From contig REGF01000024.1 in the NCBI GenBank assembly GCA_003702465.1, positions 1-15,297 on the forward strand: 15,297 bases of DNA, in the 5' to 3' direction. Below, one piece after another: positions 7,092 through 13,506 of the stretch (positions are counted from its first letter, which is position 1; each line of letters starts with the position of its first letter). Under the pieces are notes generated by a model that searched no databases, was not told the DNA's origin, and saw only the letters and a program-made list of their open reading frames with translations. This DNA is from Candidatus Nitrosomarinus sp. GTDB lineage: Archaea; Thermoproteota; Nitrososphaeria; Nitrososphaerales; Nitrosopumilaceae. The translations under genes and the position numbers were made by a program.

Positions 7092-7564
7092 AATCAAATT
7101 TAATTTCTAAGAGCGAAACATCTGCATTACTTAAAAAAATTTCAGAAGAATGGAATATGGAATTTCCTAAAATGAAAAATGTTAGAGTTCATCATATTTT
7201 GAATGATGCACAAATTATTACAGGAAATAAATTAAAAATTTTAAAAATAGGAGAAGATTATTTACCATTTTTATCAGAAACAGAAATTTTAGAAAAATTT
7301 CCTAATGTGGAAGTGGATATGGGGGCAGTCAAGTTCATGTGTAAAGGTGCAAATCTCATGAGACCAGGAATTAAAAAATTTACAGAATTTGAAAAGGATA
7401 AACTAGTATGTATTGTAGAAGAAACTCATCACAAATTCCTAGCAGTTGGAAAATCTGTTGTTTCAAGTTCAGAATTAGAAAATATGGAAAAAGGAGAAGT
7501 AATACAAAACTTACACTATATTTCAGATAAATTTTGGGAAACAGGTAAAACGATTTACGATTAA
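7088..7564 (+). CDS. PUA-domain RNA-binding protein (archaeal MCT-1-like)
   Basis: A 158-aa protein. Residues about 76-152 form a PUA domain: VEVDMGAVKFMCKGANLM, then RPGIKKF, VCIVEETHHKFLAVGKS and a closing strand with the final helix. PUA domains bind structured RNA. The N-terminal 70 residues resemble the pre-PUA domain of the archaeal/eukaryotic MCT-1 (Tma20) family, which in eukaryotes works with DENR on ribosome recycling and re-initiation, so a translation-related role is likely. A stand-alone tRNA or rRNA modification accessory protein is the alternative. The start is TTG at 7088, overlapping the hom stop as TTGA. No ATG lies close by, which supports translational coupling. The gene is convergent with psmB, seven bases between ends. 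Confidence 0.8.
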   Translation: MKSNLISKSETSALLKKISEEWNMEFPKMKNVRVHHILNDAQIITGNKLKILKIGEDYLPFLSETEILEKFPNVEVDMGAVKFMCKGANLMRPGIKKFTEFEKDKLVCIVEETHHKFLAVGKSVVSSSELENMEKGEVIQNLHYISDKFWETGKTIYD

Positions 7565-7571
7565 TTTAGAA

Positions 7572-8168
7572 TTACTTAATACTTTCAGTAAATTCTTCAG
7601 TTCCATCTTTTGTGATGATTAAAACATCTAATCCATCACCACTTGCAGAATCTCTTAGTGAAGCAGCACGAACTGCATGTTTTGCTAAAGTTACTGCTTC
7701 ATCTTTTGTCATGTTTGGTTTAAACTGAGGATCCAAGACACCTAATGCCATTTCAGCACCAGTACCAACTGCAGCATAATCATCAGGTAATACAGAACCT
7801 AAAGGATCAAGAGTATACATAATTGGTTTATCAACTACACCACCAACAATTACCTGTGTAAGTAATGGGAAGTATCTTCGTTCATACATCATATTTGACA
7901 TCATTTTGGCAACAGTGTTTGGAGGAATGTCTCTTTTAAGATCCATTTTTCTAATTTTTGCCAAAGCAGCAATTTGTAATGTTAAAATTTGCATATCTGC
8001 CACAAGACCAGCACAGGTTGCACCGACCTTATCAGTGATAGAGAAAGTTTTCTTTGTTGTTTTACTTACAAGAAAATTACCAAATGCGATCCTTTTCTCA
8101 CTAGCAAAAACTACACCACCGTCAAAAGTAACTCCGACAGCAGTTGCACCTGGCATATACATTGACAT
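7572..8168 (-). CDS. psmB: 20S proteasome beta-type subunit, predicted non-catalytic
   Basis: A proteasome beta subunit of about 198 aa. The 20S core degrades unfolded proteins with alpha rings gating the chamber and beta rings carrying N-terminal threonines exposed by autocleavage after Gly. Here the cleavage region reads MPG then ATAVGVTFDGGVV, so the residue aligned with the nucleophile Thr1 is Ala. The residue aligned with Asp17 is Glu (ASEKR), while a Lys at position 33 is kept (KTTKK). The C-terminal SASGDGLDV core motif is present. I infer a structural beta subunit that needs a second, active beta gene elsewhere. I chose ATG 8168 (MSMYMPG) over a longer TTG/ATG frame from 8225. A TATA-like box lies 24 bases upstream, and ATG 8162 is equally possible. 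Fold call is firm; loss of activity is inferred from residues. Confidence 0.92.
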   Translation of the reverse strand: MSMYMPGATAVGVTFDGGVVFASEKRIAFGNFLVSKTTKKTFSITDKVGATCAGLVADMQILTLQIAALAKIRKMDLKRDIPPNTVAKMMSNMMYERRYFPLLTQVIVGGVVDKPIMYTLDPLGSVLPDDYAAVGTGAEMALGVLDPQFKPNMTKDEAVTLAKHAVRAASLRDSASGDGLDVLIITKDGTEEFTESIK

Positions 8169-8187
8169 ATTTAAAATAATTTGGTCA

Positions 8188-8196
8188 CATAATAAA
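8188..8196 (-). promoter_or_regulatory. TATA-like box for psmB
   Basis: The minus strand reads TTTATTATG centred about 24 bases before ATG 8168. This fits a leaderless psmB mRNA and argues against the longer frame from 8225, whose start would lie upstream of the box. Confidence 0.45.
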
Positions 8197-8339
8197 GGGC
8201 TTTCTACAATACAGATCAAATTCAAGGCTAAAATTTAAAAACAATAGATCACGTGCACAATGAATTTACAAAACTAATTAGTACAACAATGAAATAAACC
8301 AGAGACTTTTAATGAAAATAAGAAATAAGAGTGTTGTAA

Positions 8340-8759
8340 ATGACCACTGCTGAAATCAAAGAAAAGATCTTGAATGATATAGTATTTTTTGGATTAAGAT
8401 TAACAATCGGAGTAATTTTCATAGTTCACGGATATAGTAAATTTGGTAATGAAGGATTTGTTGGATGGATCTCATCGATGGGGATTCCAGGTGAACTAGC
8501 CATAATCATTGCATTAGCAGAAGTTATTCCAGGAATTTTATTGATCATAGGGGTTTTGAATAGAATTTCAGCATCAATAATTTCAATAATTATGGTAGGT
8601 GCAATATTTCATGTTAAAGGGGCAGAAAGTCTTACTGGAGACAAAGGGATTGAATTTGATTTAATTTTACTTGCAGCTGCACTTGTCATCATTGTTGCAG
8701 GTCCAGGAAAAATATCATTATCGCAAATAATTAAAAAAATTCCTAGATGTCTTCATTAA
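8340..8759 (+). CDS. DoxX-family integral membrane protein
   Basis: A 139-aa protein with four predicted membrane helices at about residues 14-34, 49-71, 73-93 and 104-122. The pattern LRLTIGVIFIVHGYSKFG, followed by GIPGELAIIIALAEVIPGILLIIG and IFHVKG, is typical of the DoxX/DoxD-like family. Family members include the thiosulfate:quinone oxidoreductase subunit of Acidianus and many oxidoreductase-associated membrane proteins of unknown reaction. The predicted location is the cytoplasmic membrane. No partner gene is adjacent, so no substrate can be assigned. The gene is divergent from psmB. A TATA-like TTTTAAT near 8308 is about 30 bases upstream. Its TAA overlaps the stop codon of the convergent peptidase gene. 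Confidence 0.85.
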   Translation: MTTAEIKEKILNDIVFFGLRLTIGVIFIVHGYSKFGNEGFVGWISSMGIPGELAIIIALAEVIPGILLIIGVLNRISASIISIIMVGAIFHVKGAESLTGDKGIEFDLILLAAALVIIVAGPGKISLSQIIKKIPRCLH

Positions 8760-10114
8760 TTTTTTCCAAAATTTTCCATTATCAAACAAATGCATTTTGT
8801 AGTTTTCTTTAACAAGTCAATCCGAGCAAATTCATTTGGAGAATGAATTCTAGAAAACATGTATGTACTACCAATAGAAATACAAGGAGATTTCAAAATA
8901 TTAACAAAAGGATACATCGGGCCAGTACCAGCATTGGAGACATTCAAAATTGATTGACCAAATGCCTTATCTGCAGCATTCTTTACTTGAGATACAAAGG
9001 GATTAGAAGAATCAGTTCTTGCAGCAGCCTCTCCATGAAAAATTTTAATTTTAACATCAGAAAAGCCATGTGATTTTAGATGTTTTTTTAATCGATTCAC
9101 TTGTTTTTTAGGATCCATTTTAGGAATTAATCTAAAATCAATTTTGACTAAAGCACTACCAGGAAGAACAGTTTTGGCACCATCACCAGTGTAACCAGAA
9201 ACAAATCCTGCAATATTGCATGTGGCATCTCCAACTATAGCCTTTTTTGCATCAAGATTTTTTTTGTTTCCTACAAAAGAGTCAATTCCAAATTCTTTTT
9301 TGAAAGCACTGTCATCAAAAGGTTCTTTTTTTATTAATTCCAAATCTTTTTTTGAAAATGGAGTTACTTCTTTGTACCAATCTTTTATCAAAATTTTACC
9401 ATCAGAATTTCTTAATGTTTTTACAGCTTCAATTAATCGCCATGCAGGATTTTTGATCAAAACTGCTAAACTGGAATGGGCATCTCGTATGGACTCTTGT
9501 ACAGATAGTTCTACAAACAGCAATCCCTTCATTCCTAAACCAATGATAGGTCTGTTTTTAGCATCAACATATCCGAATTCCCATATCACACCATCATTTG
9601 AAAATTTTTTTCGATATTTTTTCAAATATTCTTCAATATGAGCACTACCAGTTTCTTCTTCACCTTCAATTACAAATTTAATATTACATGGAACATCTCC
9701 AGTTGTTTTCAAGCAGGCTTCAACTGCTTTAATTCTAGTAATCAATTCACCTTTATCATCTGTAGAACCTCGTCCAAAAATTTTATTTCCTTTTCTTATT
9801 CCGCTAAATGGAGGATCATCCCATAAATCAAAAGGTTCAGCAGGCTGAACATCATAATGATTGTAAAACATCAAAGTTTTCCCAGGATTTGATTTTGATT
9901 TAATTTCACCATATACAATTGGTGCAACACCTTTTTTCAATCGTAAAATTTCAGATTTCACACCAGATGATTTTAATAATTTTTTAACTAATTTTGCACA
10001 TTCTTCAATTCCCTCATTTTTAGCTGATACACTGGGTTGTTGAATTAATTTCTGAAGATCTGAAATTAGACTATCCATATGATTATCTACATGTTTTAAG
10101 ACATTCATAGCCAT
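8756..10114 (-). CDS. M20-family metallopeptidase (dipeptidase-like)
   Basis: A 452-aa two-zinc peptidase of the M20 family, closest in motif pattern to cytosolic dipeptidases (carnosinase-like) and ArgE/DapE relatives. Using the ATG at 10114, the first metal motif is NHYDVQP (His86, Asp88). The bridging aspartate lies in GRGSTDDKG (114-122), the catalytic and metal glutamates in EGEEETGS (150-157), and a late metal histidine in RIHSPNEF. The lid or dimerisation domain occupies the middle. The exact substrate cannot be read; peptide or N-acyl amino acid hydrolysis is likely. The upstream NAD(P)HX dehydratase gene ends in TGA overlapping this ATG by one base, so the pair is an operon. Start choice rests on that overlap. 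A TTG codon directly before and an ATG at 10108 are alternatives. Confidence 0.9.
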   Translation of the reverse strand: MAMNVLKHVDNHMDSLISDLQKLIQQPSVSAKNEGIEECAKLVKKLLKSSGVKSEILRLKKGVAPIVYGEIKSKSNPGKTLMFYNHYDVQPAEPFDLWDDPPFSGIRKGNKIFGRGSTDDKGELITRIKAVEACLKTTGDVPCNIKFVIEGEEETGSAHIEEYLKKYRKKFSNDGVIWEFGYVDAKNRPIIGLGMKGLLFVELSVQESIRDAHSSLAVLIKNPAWRLIEAVKTLRNSDGKILIKDWYKEVTPFSKKDLELIKKEPFDDSAFKKEFGIDSFVGNKKNLDAKKAIVGDATCNIAGFVSGYTGDGAKTVLPGSALVKIDFRLIPKMDPKKQVNRLKKHLKSHGFSDVKIKIFHGEAAARTDSSNPFVSQVKNAADKAFGQSILNVSNAGTGPMYPFVNILKSPCISIGSTYMFSRIHSPNEFARIDLLKKTTKCICLIMENFGKN

Positions 10115-10977
10115 CAAATTATCTTATCAAAAGGTTTCATTACAGAAGGAATACAATCAATCAAATCCATAGATGTCATATGAAGTCCTAATTTATCTTG
10201 AATTTCTTTACCTGCCAGACCACAAATGAAACTAGCTGTTGCAGCAGATTCTAAACAATTTCTATTTGTTGCAAGTAGTCCAGCAACTAATCCTGACAAC
10301 ACATCCCCAGTACCTCCAACAGTCATGGCAGGAGTATTTTTCTTACAAAGATAAGTCATATTACCATCAGAAATAACATCAGTTGGACCTTTAAGTAAAA
10401 TAGTGATTCCATATTTTGAAGCATTTTGCTTAACTAATTCAATTCTTTCAGAAATTGAGTTAGAAGGAATATCCCCAAACAATCTCTTAAATTCTCCAGC
10501 ATGTGGAGTGACTACAACATTTTTGTTAGCTAAAATAGGCAGAACCTCTGGGATCAATGCACTAGCATCTAAAGATAGTCTAACATCTCTATCCAACAAA
10601 GATTTTACAAGATGTAATAAAGAATTTTTTTCTTGGATTGCAAGACCCATTCCAATTGTTGCAGAATGTAAATTACGAGGTAAAGCTCCAACAAGCTTCT
10701 TTACAGCACCAAGGGTTAATTTTTGATCTACTAATGGAATAACAATAAGATTAGGAGAAACAGAGCGTGTTGATGCTACATTAATTTTTGGAACACAAGT
10801 ATATACTAAATCGGTTCCAGTTCTCAGTGCGGCTAATGAAGATAAAATAGGAGCGCCATGGTAGATGTAACTACCACCTACAACTAATACAATACCATTT
10901 TCACCTTTCCTAGAAGTAGATTTTCTAGGCGCAATAAAATTTTCAACTATAGACGAAGATAGAATCAATGGGTCCAT
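10114..10977 (-). CDS. nnrD: ADP-dependent NAD(P)H-hydrate dehydratase (YjeF C-terminal/ribokinase-like)
   Basis: A 287-aa enzyme that repairs damaged hydrated NADH/NADPH (NADHX, NADPHX) back to the cofactor using ADP. The ribokinase-like fold is shown by LVVGGSYIYHGAPILSSLAALRTGTDLVYT (31-60), TPHAGEFKRLFG (157-168) and the nucleotide/catalytic motif VGGTGDVLSGLVAG (220-233) with Asp225. The epimerase domain (NnrE, YjeF_N), often fused at the N-terminus, is absent, so this is the stand-alone dehydratase and the epimerase would have to be elsewhere or absent. ATG at 10977 follows an AT-rich TATA-like element (about 11001-11010) by roughly 29 bases. It is the first gene of a two-gene operon with the M20 peptidase. 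Confidence 0.92.
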   Translation of the reverse strand: MDPLILSSSIVENFIAPRKSTSRKGENGIVLVVGGSYIYHGAPILSSLAALRTGTDLVYTCVPKINVASTRSVSPNLIVIPLVDQKLTLGAVKKLVGALPRNLHSATIGMGLAIQEKNSLLHLVKSLLDRDVRLSLDASALIPEVLPILANKNVVVTPHAGEFKRLFGDIPSNSISERIELVKQNASKYGITILLKGPTDVISDGNMTYLCKKNTPAMTVGGTGDVLSGLVAGLLATNRNCLESAATASFICGLAGKEIQDKLGLHMTSMDLIDCIPSVMKPFDKII

Positions 10978-11000
10978 TGCATATTATTCTAATTATGGGA

Positions 11001-11010
11001 TGAATAAATA
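11001..11010 (-). promoter_or_regulatory. TATA-like box for the nnrD-peptidase operon
   Basis: The minus strand reads TATTTATTCA about 29 bases before the nnrD ATG at 10977. A second AT-rich candidate lies near 11020-11032. Confidence 0.4.
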
Positions 11011-11045
11011 TTGTTTTAATAAATTTGTGGGTAGTTTAATTTTTT

Positions 11046-11945
11046 TTATTTTTTTCTAGTTGTTTTTGCTTTAGTTGTTTTTGCTTTAGTTGTTTTTGCT
11101 TTAGTTGTTTTTGCTTTAGTTGTTTTTGCTTTAGTTGTTTTTGCTTTAGTTGTTTTTGCTTTAGTATTTCCAAAAAAGGCTTTTCGTGCAAAACACAAGT
11201 AAGTAGTATGACCTATGCCTTGAAATGAATGTCTAGTTTTTCCTTCCCTAGCTTCAATATTTCTAATAATATGTTCAGTTGATTCAATATCAGTAAATTC
11301 ATTTTCAACTAAAGCCATTGTTAATTTTTCTAATTGATTCATTGTAGGACAAATTGCAAATATTGCACCACTTCCTTTTAGCATTTGTCTTACTTTAGGA
11401 ATAACTACCCAAGGATCACCTAAATCAATTAGTGCAACATCCATTTCAGTTACAGGAATTTCTTTAGATGTTTTTAAATCCAGATTATGTTGAGTGACAT
11501 ATTTTGAAAGACCACTTTTATGAATATTTTTTTCTGCAATTTTCATAAATTTTTCGTCAACATCAAAAGTGTAAACATGTCCTCTAGGTTTTACAATACT
11601 AGCAACAAAAGAGGTTAACGAACCACTGCCAGTTCCAATTTCCAATATTTTTTGTCCATCTTTAATTCCGGCACGTGCAGCAATATATCCAAGATCCTTT
11701 GGATAGACAATTTGAGTACCGTGTTGTATTTTCATCACATAATCATACATAGTTGGCTCCAACAAATACACATACTTGTCTTTGTTAGTCATCAATCTAG
11801 AACCATATTCTTTGCCAATAGCATCAGAATGTTTGATAACACCAATGTGAGTATGAAATGATTCTTTTTTTGAGATATTCATCAACCATTTTTTAGAATT
11901 ATTGTAGAAAAATAACACAGGAGAATTTTGTTTAATTTTAGACAT
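11046..11945 (-). CDS. trmI: tRNA (adenine-N1)-methyltransferase TrmI with repetitive basic tail
   Basis: This SAM-dependent enzyme methylates adenine 57/58 of the tRNA T-loop in archaea. Counting from ATG 11945 it has 299 aa. The small N-terminal domain (about 1-60) precedes a Rossmann methyltransferase domain with motif I ILEIGTGSGSL (100-110), acidic motif II FDVDEKF (127-133) and motif IV LIDLGDPWVV (172-181), the DxxDPW form typical of TrmI. EGKTRHSFQGIGHTTYL ends the core. After residue 260 comes an unusual tail: seven copies of TKAKT then TRKK, adding 39 residues, Lys-rich and probably disordered, that could raise tRNA affinity. ATG 11945 was chosen because the family N-terminus aligns there. 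A TTG at 12008 with an upstream TATA-like element (about 12024-12035) would add 21 residues. Confidence 0.9.
   Translation of the reverse strand: MSKIKQNSPVLFFYNNSKKWLMNISKKESFHTHIGVIKHSDAIGKEYGSRLMTNKDKYVYLLEPTMYDYVMKIQHGTQIVYPKDLGYIAARAGIKDGQKILEIGTGSGSLTSFVASIVKPRGHVYTFDVDEKFMKIAEKNIHKSGLSKYVTQHNLDLKTSKEIPVTEMDVALIDLGDPWVVIPKVRQMLKGSGAIFAICPTMNQLEKLTMALVENEFTDIESTEHIIRNIEAREGKTRHSFQGIGHTTYLCFARKAFFGNTKAKTTKAKTTKAKTTKAKTTKAKTTKAKTTKAKTTRKK
11061..11165 (-). repeat. Seven perfect 15-bp tandem repeats within trmI
   Basis: The unit TGTTTTTGCTTTAGT (plus strand) occurs seven times without a mismatch. It encodes T-K-A-K-T on the minus strand. As the unit is a multiple of three, copy-number change keeps the reading frame. 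Perfect identity down to the third codon position points to recent expansion by slippage or recombination. Confidence 0.95.
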
Positions 11946-12047
11946 GAAATTTTTGAAGAAATTTGAGATAAGAATCTTTGGAAGATATTGAAAAATAATT
12001 ACTTTCAAAATGAGAAAATTTTTATGAATAAATTAAGTTCAAACGTC

Positions 12048-12122
12048 ATGAATCAAAAACTATCTCAATCTATGCCAGAATGTGAAAATATCAACAGAGA
12101 TGGCGAAGAGAAAGGAGATTAA
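12048..12122 (+). CDS. Possible 24-aa mini-ORF
   Basis: An ATG at 12048 opens 24 codons (MNQKLSQSMPECENINRDGE...) ending in TAA at 12120-12122, which overlaps the end of the minus-strand Mrr-like gene. Nothing recognisable is encoded and no clear TATA box or Shine-Dalgarno precedes it. It is the only open frame in the 110-base gap between trmI and the Mrr-like gene and is likely chance. Confidence 0.12.
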   Translation: MNQKLSQSMPECENINRDGEEKGD

Positions 12123-12862
12123 ACCAGATTATAGTAATTATCTTTTGGTTTAAAGACTACAAACTGATTTATCATAATTTGTAAAAATATTTCAGATTCA
12201 GATTTATTGCCAAATAATAATGGATATTTTTCCATGAAATCTAACAAAATATCCTCATTAACTGATGTGTCATTATCACCACGAATTTCCTTAAAAATTT
12301 GAAACAATTTTTCTTTTTTATTGTTTAAAGGTATAGGCCTACCAAAGGAATTTTTAGTTAATAAACTATGATCAGTTTTTTGTGAATTAAGACCCAAAAA
12401 TTCTAATGATTTCTTGTCAATTTCTTCCTTAACAGTATTATTTTGAATATGATTGCAAAATTCTACAAAATCTTTTCTTTGAGTAACTGGTAAATTTGAA
12501 AATTCAATTAATTCTAATAATTTTTTTCGATCTATCAAAATAACATTTTTAGTTTTAGCTAAATTTTTTGCAGAATTAAGAAATTTGTTATTAGTTATTA
12601 CAGCAGATAAATCAGAAGAATATTTTCGTGAATAGGCTAAAACCCTTTGAACAGAAGTGAAATTTAATTCTGAATTTGAACGTGTAGTTTGAACAGCTAT
12701 TCGAAAATCGGATTGTTGTAACATAATGTCACTACCATATTCTTTAGAACGATTTGTTACAGTACTAAAATAACCTAATTTTTCAAATATTTTTATGATA
12801 AATTCTTCAAATTCACGACCAGAAGTTTTATCAAGTTCAGATAAATCACAAGATACATCCAT
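12119..12862 (-). CDS. Mrr-like restriction endonuclease-fold protein, catalytic lysine apparently replaced
   Basis: A 247-aa protein. Residues about 10-118 match the Mrr_cat/PD-(D/E)xK nuclease fold: an N-terminal helix GREFEEFIIKIFEKLGY (15-31), then NRSKEYGSDIMLQQSDFRIAVQTTRS (37-62), and a Rossmann-like back half SDLSAVITNNKFLNSAKNLA. In active Mrr proteins the core reads G-x-D...(E/Q)-x-K. Here Asp45 and Gln58 are kept but the Lys position is Thr60 (QTTR), so cleavage activity is doubtful. The C-terminal 130 residues, charged and Asn-rich, are unrecognised and end near DFMEKYPLLFGNKSESEIFLQIM. No methyltransferase or specificity subunit is adjacent, so it is not a complete restriction system. 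The ATG at 12862 lies 24 bases after a TATA-like box, divergent from the zinc-ribbon gene. Confidence 0.75.
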   Translation of the reverse strand: MDVSCDLSELDKTSGREFEEFIIKIFEKLGYFSTVTNRSKEYGSDIMLQQSDFRIAVQTTRSNSELNFTSVQRVLAYSRKYSSDLSAVITNNKFLNSAKNLAKTKNVILIDRKKLLELIEFSNLPVTQRKDFVEFCNHIQNNTVKEEIDKKSLEFLGLNSQKTDHSLLTKNSFGRPIPLNNKKEKLFQIFKEIRGDNDTSVNEDILLDFMEKYPLLFGNKSESEIFLQIMINQFVVFKPKDNYYNLV

Positions 12863-12880
12863 CAGTGATTTTATTTTGTA

Positions 12881-12893
12881 AGGCTATAATTTC
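12881..12893 (-). promoter_or_regulatory. TATA-like box for the Mrr-like gene
   Basis: The minus strand carries AAATTATAGCC about 24 bases before the ATG at 12862. It shares the 70-base divergent gap with the promoter of the gene at 12933. Confidence 0.45.
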
Positions 12894-12900
12894 ATTTTGA

Positions 12901-12911
12901 CTTATTAATAG
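12901..12911 (+). promoter_or_regulatory. TATA-like box for the 106-aa zinc-ribbon gene
   Basis: CTTATTAATAG is centred 27 bases before the TTG at 12933. It supports that non-ATG start as leaderless. Confidence 0.45.
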
Positions 12912-12932
12912 CAAATTAAAGAGATAAACAAA

Positions 12933-13253
12933 TTGACAGAAATTCAGTTAGAAGGTTCAGGGGGATGGATTAAAGCAGATCTTACTGACGAACAAGTTAA
13001 AGAATCAAAACTAGTTCCAAATATGGAAAAATATTTTCTAGGAAAACTTGAAAAATTGGATACTGCAAAAATGAATAAACATTTTTGCAAACAATGCAAT
13101 TCAGAATTTGATGGTCCAACTCAAATACAAATTGAAGAAAAACCAAACGAAGCAGTTGCAGACGGATTAATCCTCATAGAGAGAGGACAATACACATGTC
13201 ATCAGTGTAATGCAATCATTGGAGAGTACCGTGTATTTCAAAAAAGTGAATAA
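12933..13253 (+). CDS. Zinc-ribbon hypothetical protein, 106 aa
   Basis: The family is not recognised. Two CxxC pairs, HFCKQCN (Cys52, Cys55) and TCHQCN (Cys89, Cys92), separated by 33 residues, form a probable four-cysteine zinc ribbon in the C-terminal half. The N-terminal half (LEGSGGWIKADLTDEQVKE, then a helix around 31-46) is acidic and helical. There is no signal peptide or membrane segment. Such small archaeal zinc ribbons often act in transcription or as protein-interaction modules, but nothing here decides between these. The start is TTG at 12933, and the TATA-like element 27 bases upstream makes a leaderless mRNA likely. No ATG occurs until residue 31. It is divergent from the Mrr-like gene and is the first of a run of short plus-strand genes. 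Confidence 0.75.
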   Translation: MTEIQLEGSGGWIKADLTDEQVKESKLVPNMEKYFLGKLEKLDTAKMNKHFCKQCNSEFDGPTQIQIEEKPNEAVADGLILIERGQYTCHQCNAIIGEYRVFQKSE

Positions 13254-13287
13254 GTAAAAAATTATTTTCTTAACCCAAATCGTATTC

Positions 13288-13296
13288 AATAAATAC
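13288..13296 (+). promoter_or_regulatory. TATA-like box for the 46-aa Cys-rich gene
   Basis: AATAAATAC is centred 25 bases before the ATG at 13317, giving independent support that this very short frame is expressed. Confidence 0.45.
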
Positions 13297-13316
13297 TACA
13301 ATTTTTCAGCAATATT

Positions 13317-13457
13317 ATGGCAAATATGAAATGCGTATCATGTGGAATTGGTTTTTTCTCTCCAATGGGATCAAACAAATGTTCTAGATGCTCAGGAAAA
13401 GAATCTCAGGGTACTGAGGGACATGACTCTTGTGGCTGTGGTGGACACAATTGTTAA
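13317..13457 (+). CDS. 46-aa Cys-rich zinc-binding mini-protein
   Basis: A short open frame from ATG 13317 to TAA 13455-13457. The start reads MANMKCVSCGIGFFSPMGSN and contains CxxC (Cys6, Cys9). A second CxxC follows in KCSRC (Cys22, Cys25), and the tail HDSCGCGGHNC adds three cysteines and two histidines. The two CxxC pairs 12 residues apart suit a rubredoxin-like or treble-clef zinc knuckle. The Cys/Gly/His tail could bind a second metal. The TATA-like box at leaderless distance, a T7 run just after the stop, and non-random Cys spacing argue that it is a real gene. Function is unknown. It sits between the 106-aa zinc-ribbon gene and the 170-aa unknown. Confidence 0.7.
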   Translation: MANMKCVSCGIGFFSPMGSNKCSRCSGKESQGTEGHDSCGCGGHNC

Positions 13458-13458
13458 C

Positions 13459-13470
13459 TCTTTTTTTATT
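13459..13470 (+). terminator. T-run terminator after the 46-aa gene
   Basis: CTTTTTTTATTC starts two bases after the stop codon and contains seven consecutive T. Archaeal termination commonly occurs at such runs. It lies just before the TATA-like box of the next gene. Confidence 0.45.
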
Positions 13471-13477
13471 CAATCAA

Positions 13478-13486
13478 AAATATAAC
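13478..13486 (+). promoter_or_regulatory. TATA-like box for the 170-aa gene
   Basis: AAATATAAC is centred 25 bases before the ATG at 13507, fitting a leaderless transcript. Confidence 0.5.
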
Positions 13487-13506
13487 TAACAAAAAAAATC
13501 AAAGTT

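Noticed and set aside
8249..8256. Palindromic CACGTG/GTGCAC sequence between psmB and doxX as an operator
   Set aside because: Only a single short palindrome in a divergent gap; too little to support a binding site without a conserved second copy.
11061..11165. Regular repeats that might suggest a CRISPR array
   Set aside because: The 15-bp units are directly adjacent with no spacers and are in frame within trmI.
12048..12122. 24-aa mini-ORF considered as an antitoxin-like partner of the Mrr-like gene
   Set aside because: It lies on the opposite strand, overlaps the gene end, and lacks a promoter signal, ribosome site or recognisable motif; listed only as a low-confidence feature.
12119..12862. 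Complete restriction-modification system or new defence island
   Set aside because: No methyltransferase, specificity subunit, helicase, toxin or integrase is adjacent, and the nuclease motif is incomplete.
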